Shown here piece by piece: positions 25,212-64,000 of a DNA stretch of 64,000 nucleotides. Every line of letters begins with the position of its first letter. Position 1 is the first letter of the stretch. Location of the stretch: NCBI RefSeq assembly GCF_037325665.1, contig NC_090246.1, positions 61,308,176-61,372,175 on the forward strand, given 5' to 3'. The translations under genes were made by a program, and so were the position numbers. Source of the stretch: Littorina saxatilis (lineage: Eukaryota > Mollusca > Gastropoda > Littorinimorpha > Littorinidae). The notes under the pieces were generated by a model. That model worked only from the letters and a program-made list of their open reading frames with translations, did not search any database and had not been told where the DNA came from.

Positions 25212-25517
25212 TGTTTGTTTGTTTGCTTAACGCCCAGCCGACCACGAAGGGCCATATCAGGGCGGTGCTGCTTTGACATATAACGTGCGCCACACACAAG
25301 ACAGAAGTCGCAGCACAGGCTTCATGTCTCACCCAGTCACATTATTCTGACACCGGACCAACCAGTCTTAGCACAAACCCCATAATGCCAGACGCCAGGC
25401 GGAGCAGCCACTAGATTGCCAATTTGATAGTCTTAGGTATGACCCGGCCGGGGTTCGAACCCACGACCTCCCGATCACGGGGCGGACGCCTTACCACTAG
25501 GCCAACCGTGCCTGTCT
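25208..25517 (-). repeat. tRNA-derived SINE, type E
   Basis: Read from the - strand: GGCACGGTTGGCCTAGTGGT (A box), GTCGTGGGTTCGAACCCC (B box), a body with CTGGCGTCTGGCATTATGG, and a (CAAA)n tail. It directly follows the 3' end of the element at 24478-25211. It resembles a tRNA gene only in its first 70 nt. Confidence 0.8.
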
Positions 25518-27690
25518 ATTCAGTGATCGAACAATTGAAGCGAAAACAAAGAAACAAGCAACCTTGAACCACTCCCAAACACACACACATGCCACAAACA
25601 AGATTTTCTCAAGGAAGAGACAGGGGGGGAAAGTCTTTAACTTTTTTAATTCTGCTGCAACCCTGCATGATAATCAAAAAACTGTACACTCTGGAAAACT
25701 AAGCACAACAAAGTGCAAATGAATATCAAACAACAATATTGATGCTATGGGACAGCACAGGGAACACACGCTGAAAAGATTATTTACACACCATAAAATA
25801 GATGAAACCCAGAAATTACAGGGGTTTTATTGGCTGTAGAAGAGTTGCGGCCCTTAAAACGGTGAGGCAAACAGATGTGGCCACTGATCAAGGGACAAGA
25901 GTAACCATGGCAACTGAATAATAAACACCCTCGAGCACATTTTTCAAAGAAAAGGGCATGATATCGTGCAGGCGCTGCATAACAGTTTGCATCGGAGCTC
26001 ATCATTCATTGCGACACCATGATTGCTCACCTATAATGATCCATGCTGTGTGTTTGCCTCACTATTTCAAAGGGGCGCAACTCTTCCACAGTCAATAGAA
26101 ACCCTGACTTTGAGTTATTACTGTCTGTTCAAGTCCACCATCACCACTATGCCTGCACAACAAAAAAGATGTTGCAATTAATAAAGTGCTCAACCATCTC
26201 TCTTTGTTCTTGAACCATCCTTAGAATGAGAGAGGCAGAACATGAAGACAGAAAGCTCGAGTTGATGTGCCGCAAACACAAAATTATTTCACCATACTAG
26301 TGATAGTTTAATAAACATTTTTGACACATGTAATTCAAGCAGCAGTGTTAAGTACCCAAAGATTGAACAGAAGAGTTTCCCAAATTTGGTTGTGAGAAGA
26401 TCGTGCAAGTAAATGCCAAGAAGGCCTTAACAGTGACAACTGTAGATGAAAGTAGTTATGGAAATAATCACCACATCTTTGTTAAACAGTCCCATGCCTT
26501 GCTCAATAACACAGCTTGTTCCCTAGTGCAGTAAGCAAAACTCTTATCATAAATGAAATACCTATAATGAGGAATACATGTAATAACTACACAAGATCAA
26601 ATTAAGAGTTATTTCAAACAGTAACTCACTCATCCAGTTAAAAACTATGAATATACTCACTTTAACATCGCCAATCCTTTCACTGCGACTCCATAAACTA
26701 ACACAGATTTTTTTCTTTCTGTTTAAGTCATTGTGCTGACAAAAGCAACTTTTTGTACTTATGATTGAAATTAACACTTCATTTTTACAATCATTTGCTT
26801 TGCAAAATCACATTTTTATGTTTCCAAAGTCGGTTTTCCAAATGTGCATCTTTGGCATGATTTTTGTATGAAAACTGTGAACATAAAAATGAAACATGAC
26901 AGTAACTGTATGTGTAACATGCAGTACAGCACTGTGTGAGAAAAGTAGAACAGGATCTAAAACGGCAATATGCAACATCAATTAGCATATTTACAACAGT
27001 ATTTAAAAAGTAGCAGGGAAACCTATTAACTGTATCCAGGGTTTAAATTTCCCATTAATACCTAAACAATACTCATGCTGCTAAAGCTCCTTCAAATCGT
27101 TTGAAGAAAGAACAAAAAGTGAACACTCACTGATAACATCTTAACAAATCTAAAATGACTCTATACTAATTTTCTGGGGTGAGTAATACTAATAGACTTT
27201 AAAATTCTCAATTCAACTTTTTTCCAGTAAAAATTACACCACATTCAACATTTAAAAGATCTTATTTACAAACTGTATTGTGACTCATATAATGGAATTA
27301 ATTACACTAACTCAGTACTCACACAGAAATGCTGCCATCTTTATTCTGACTGGTTGTGATCTAATAGAAAGCAACCATCAACGATAGGTATAAAATTGTT
27401 CGCCTAGTACTGCACTTGATGTGCTTGATCGTAAAAACTACAATGAAACAAAAGAAATGAATGTAACGTGTACAAACCTCAATAAATTGTAGTTCACAAA
27501 ACATGCATTCCTTTGCTAACTTGGTAGCTTTTCAACTGGGCAAACATCAGAATCAAAGATAAGAAACAAAACAATTTTCATCAGTGTAATAGCTGTTCAA
27601 CGTATCATATTATAAAAGAAACACACCAGAAAAGTAAAAAGACACGCAATAAAAGAAAACAACAAATAAAACAAATATTCAACACTGAAT
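25518..27690. other. Convergent region, possible distal GTPBP1 3' UTR
   Basis: No coding signal. On the - strand an AATAAA lies at 25831-25826 and another at 27341-27336; either could end a long GTPBP1 3' UTR. No repeat recognised. Confidence 0.35.
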
Positions 27691-27691
27691 A

Positions 27692-28495
27692 AACAAGAAG
27701 GGCAAAGCCCATACGACTCACATGCTTGACCTCGACCTTTAGGGTAACTAAACCTAGCAATGACATCATACACTAAGAACTGCTTTACACATTTTTCCTA
27801 CCAAAATACATGTGACCTTGACCCAAGGTCAAGGTCATCCAAGGTCATGCAACACAAAGCTGTTAATTCAAGACATAGGAAGTACAATGGTGCTTATTGG
27901 CTCTTTCTACCATGAGATATGGTCACTTTTAGTGGTTCACTACCTTATTTTGGTCACATTTCATAAGGGTCAAAGTGACCTTGATCATATGTGACCAAAT
28001 GTGTCTCATGATGAAAGCATAACATGTGCCCCACATAATTTTTAAGTTTGAAACAGTTATCTTCCATAGTTCAGGGTCAAGGTCACTTCAAAATATGTAT
28101 ACAATCCAACTTTGAAGAGCTCCTGTGACCTTGACCTTGAAGCAAGGTAAACCAAACTGGTATCAAAAGATGGGGCTTACTTTGCCCTATATATCATATG
28201 TAGGTGAGGTATTCAATCTCAAAAACTTCAGAGAAAATGGGAAAAATGGGAAAAATAGCTGTTTTTTAGGCAACATTTATGGCCCCTGCGACCTTGACCT
28301 TGAAGCAAGGTCAAGATGCTATGTATGTTTTTTGGGGCCTTGTCATCATACACCATCTTGCCAAATTTGGTACTGATAGACTGAATAGTGTCCAAGAAAT
28401 ATCCAACGTTAAAGTTTTCCGGACGTCCGGACGTCCGGACGGACGACTCGGGTGAGTACATAGACTCACTTTTGCTTCGCATGTGAGTCAAAAAA
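27692..28495 (-). mobile_element. HINE/Helentron-like element, GACTCACATGC family, copy K1
   Basis: On the + strand: AACAAG (27692-27697), hairpin GGGC-AAA-GCCC (27700-27710), GACTCACATGC (27715-27725); the far end has GCATGTGAGTC (28479-28489) and poly-A. A TCCGGACG tandem (about 28422-28447) lies near that end. Many TGACCTTGACC / GGTCAAGGTCA sites occur inside. About 97% identical by eye to copy K2 in GTPBP1 intron 1. No coding capacity. Confidence 0.65.
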
Positions 28496-29248
28496 AAGGA
28501 AAATGGATCTTGCAGCTGAAGGGCATAAATGTAACTTGTACCGTGTCAAGGTCATTCAATGAGCAAAAACTAAAAACCGAACCAAATATTTATCAGAGGG
28601 TACGGTACAGCTGGAAAATAGGTCTCACAAAAGCATGCAAAAAATTTTTTTAAAAATCGTGATATGTAGAATTTGTCATTAATAGAAACAAGCTAAAATG
28701 TTTTCCACAGCATACGCCGATTGAAGGTGGGTGGACAAATCAAACAGTTTAAGTTTCTTGTTAATCCTTACAACACAACCAAGATCATAAAGATCAGTCA
28801 AGCATTCTTATTGTCCAGATCGTGGCCTCCATTTGCATCATACAATCACTTTTAGTCAACAACAACAAAATTATGAAATTAATGACTGCTCATTTTACAT
28901 CATATAAGATTCAAACCAGCTGCTACTGTAGGTCATAGCAATGAGTATAGTGTTCTTGGAAAACCTTTTTTCTGGTTGTGTCATTAACAGTATGAAGCAT
29001 TCAATATATACATCTGTTGAGACACTGGCATTGTGACTTACTGGAACACAAAAATCATTACATTACAATTATTATTTTCATCTTTAAAGATTAGTTAAGG
29101 TTATCAAGTTTGAAACTGTAAAATTACAGTATTTGTATTGTGGGCTACTGATGAACGAAAGCTTGTATAATTGTTCAAACCTAACAAAACAGTTGGGAAA
29201 TGTCTTTGATGGGGTATATAAATGTACAAAGACCAGGTACAAGAAGAG

Positions 29249-29332
<84 letters not shown>

Positions 29333-29717
29333 AGTTTGAGAATGCGATGGTTTCCCACCTAAGCAAAAAAGATGATTAAAATTATACATACCCTTTCTCA
29401 TTCTTCCGACATGCCATTTCATACATACACCATTTCCGTTTTACATTTTTGGCCTTCTTTTCTTTTGTTTATGCAGCACTTACCAATAAGTTCAACCCAT
29501 TCCTCACAGTACATGCACTTAATTGGTGAACGACAAATCAATCAAACCAATCAGAGGCATGCTATAAGTAAGGGTCAGAAAACAGAAGCTCTGTGTGCTG
29601 GGTCTCACTTTCAGTCAAATCAACAAGGGGGGAAACATTTCCAAAAAGGCCAGTGCAATTGGTTATCTCACAAAATGTTACAAGATCTTTGCAGAAGAAC
29701 CAGACATGCTTTTTTGC
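28496..29717 (-). other. Proximal GTPBP1 3' UTR or flank
   Basis: Follows the GTPBP1 stop on the - strand. No further exon seen; includes a (GA)n tract. Confidence 0.4.
29253..29331. repeat. (GA)n microsatellite
   Basis: About 78 bp of pure GA. Confidence 0.95.
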
Positions 29718-63319
<33,602 letters not shown>

Positions 63320-64000
63320 CTTGCACAGCCCTTGTGTAAGCCTTGAGATTTTCTGTCTCACAAGCTTTCCAACAATTTTGTTACGTCTTCTGTTGTTTTT
63401 GATTTTTTCTTTTCCTTGTTGTGTTTCCTTATTTTGGTTAGCCTGCTATTTCCAAAATTAAAGGTCAATTTGTTCTTTGTCCTGTTAGTTTGTTTTGCTC
63501 TTTTGCACCTTATTTCAGGCAATGCCTTTCCTACTTTGACAATGAGCCTGACTGATTCTGCATTCAATGTCTTTTAAGAACACAAGTATATAATCACAAT
63601 GGAAAAAAGAATACAAAAGTGCTTATTTATGGGGGTAAAGGTGAACTTCTTAACTTCTTTTCAAATGTCCATGCAGTTGTAAACTTCACGCCTGTCACTG
63701 TATGCTTAATGGTATTCGAAGGATCATTTTGATTTTGTCTCCTGATCAGAACCTGGAAAATGACAATATTTCCACTGTGAAGATTATGCATAACTTAAAT
63801 AGGTAAAGACATTCATATTACTACGTTAGTCTCACGACTCACATCCTTGAAAAGTAACAAGAAAATGCAACAGAAAAGAAAAATCAACACACCCACACAA
63901 ATTAAAATAATCTCTTTGATAAACCCGTAAAAATGTGATTGTACAATATCTAAAATATATAATTTATAAACACAATGTTAATGATTCATAATGAAGGAAA
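63320..64000 (-). other. GTPBP1 upstream region / 5' UTR; possible neighbouring exon
   Basis: No TATA box recognised for GTPBP1. An open stretch at 63752-63627 (- strand) could be a terminal exon of another gene (see separate entry). The rest is A/T-rich. Confidence 0.35.
63627..63752 (-). CDS. Possible terminal coding exon of an upstream gene (doubtful)
   Basis: After the acceptor-like CATTTTCCAG a 41-codon frame reads VLIRRQNQNDPSNTIKHTVT, GVKFTTAWTFEKKLRSSPLP, ending in TAA. I do not recognise the protein. It could equally be part of a GTPBP1 5' UTR exon or chance. No clear AATAAA follows. Confidence 0.2.
   Translation of the reverse strand, partial: VLIRRQNQNDPSNTIKHTVTGVKFTTAWTFEKKLRSSPLPP

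Noticed and set aside
25440-25517. tRNA gene
   Set aside because: A and B boxes are present, but they form the head of a 300-bp SINE with a CAAA tail; no separate tRNA fold was judged credible. The same applies to 660-720, 10172-10240 and 17660-17730.

Overview
The window is animal nuclear DNA. Two spliced host genes sit among many mobile elements and microsatellites. The protein similarity, the tRNA-derived SINE families and a shared LINE/SINE tail ending in ACCAAATAAAG suggest a gastropod mollusc, perhaps a littorinid-like caenogastropod. The species is an inference from remembered repeat families, not proven here.

Host genes. (1) ABAT, the mitochondrial 4-aminobutyrate (GABA) aminotransferase, lies on the + strand at 9295-22378. 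It has 13 coding exons with GT..AG junctions that keep one frame of 522 codons, a presequence-like first exon and a TATA/CCAAT promoter. (2) GTPBP1, a translational GTPase related to eEF1A, lies on the - strand at 63319-29718. It has 10 coding exons joining to 662 codons. The two genes converge tail to tail with about 7 kb between their stop codons.

Layout. 1-8.9 kb is intergenic: SINEs, a TIR element, a CR1/L2-like LINE, a 5'-truncated I-type LINE carrying RNase H, long GT and GA tracts, and two Helentron/HINE-like copies. 8.9-24 kb is ABAT; its introns hold SINEs, a miniature LTR element (TRIM) ending 28 nt before exon 6, a pogo-like element, large GA tracts and a HINE-like element. 24-29.7 kb is the convergent interval with two HINE-like elements and a SINE. 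29.7-63.3 kb is GTPBP1. Four DIRS-type retroelement copies occupy four of its nine introns, all in the gene's sense orientation. One (48801-54544) looks whole and young; the others are broken. Nested in them are pogo-like, piggyBac-like, HINE-like, SINE-tail and LINE-tail insertions. A 48-bp minisatellite abuts the exon 8 donor, and a 2-kb stretch of intron 2 holds a recurring TCACAACC motif.

The most interesting signals are the DIRS quartet with its common AAT junction, a common end architecture (AACAAG, hairpin, subterminal inverted repeat) shared by about ten copies from several otherwise different repeat families, nuclear-receptor-like half-site arrays carried by two of those families, and mobile elements ending 26-28 nt from three splice acceptors.
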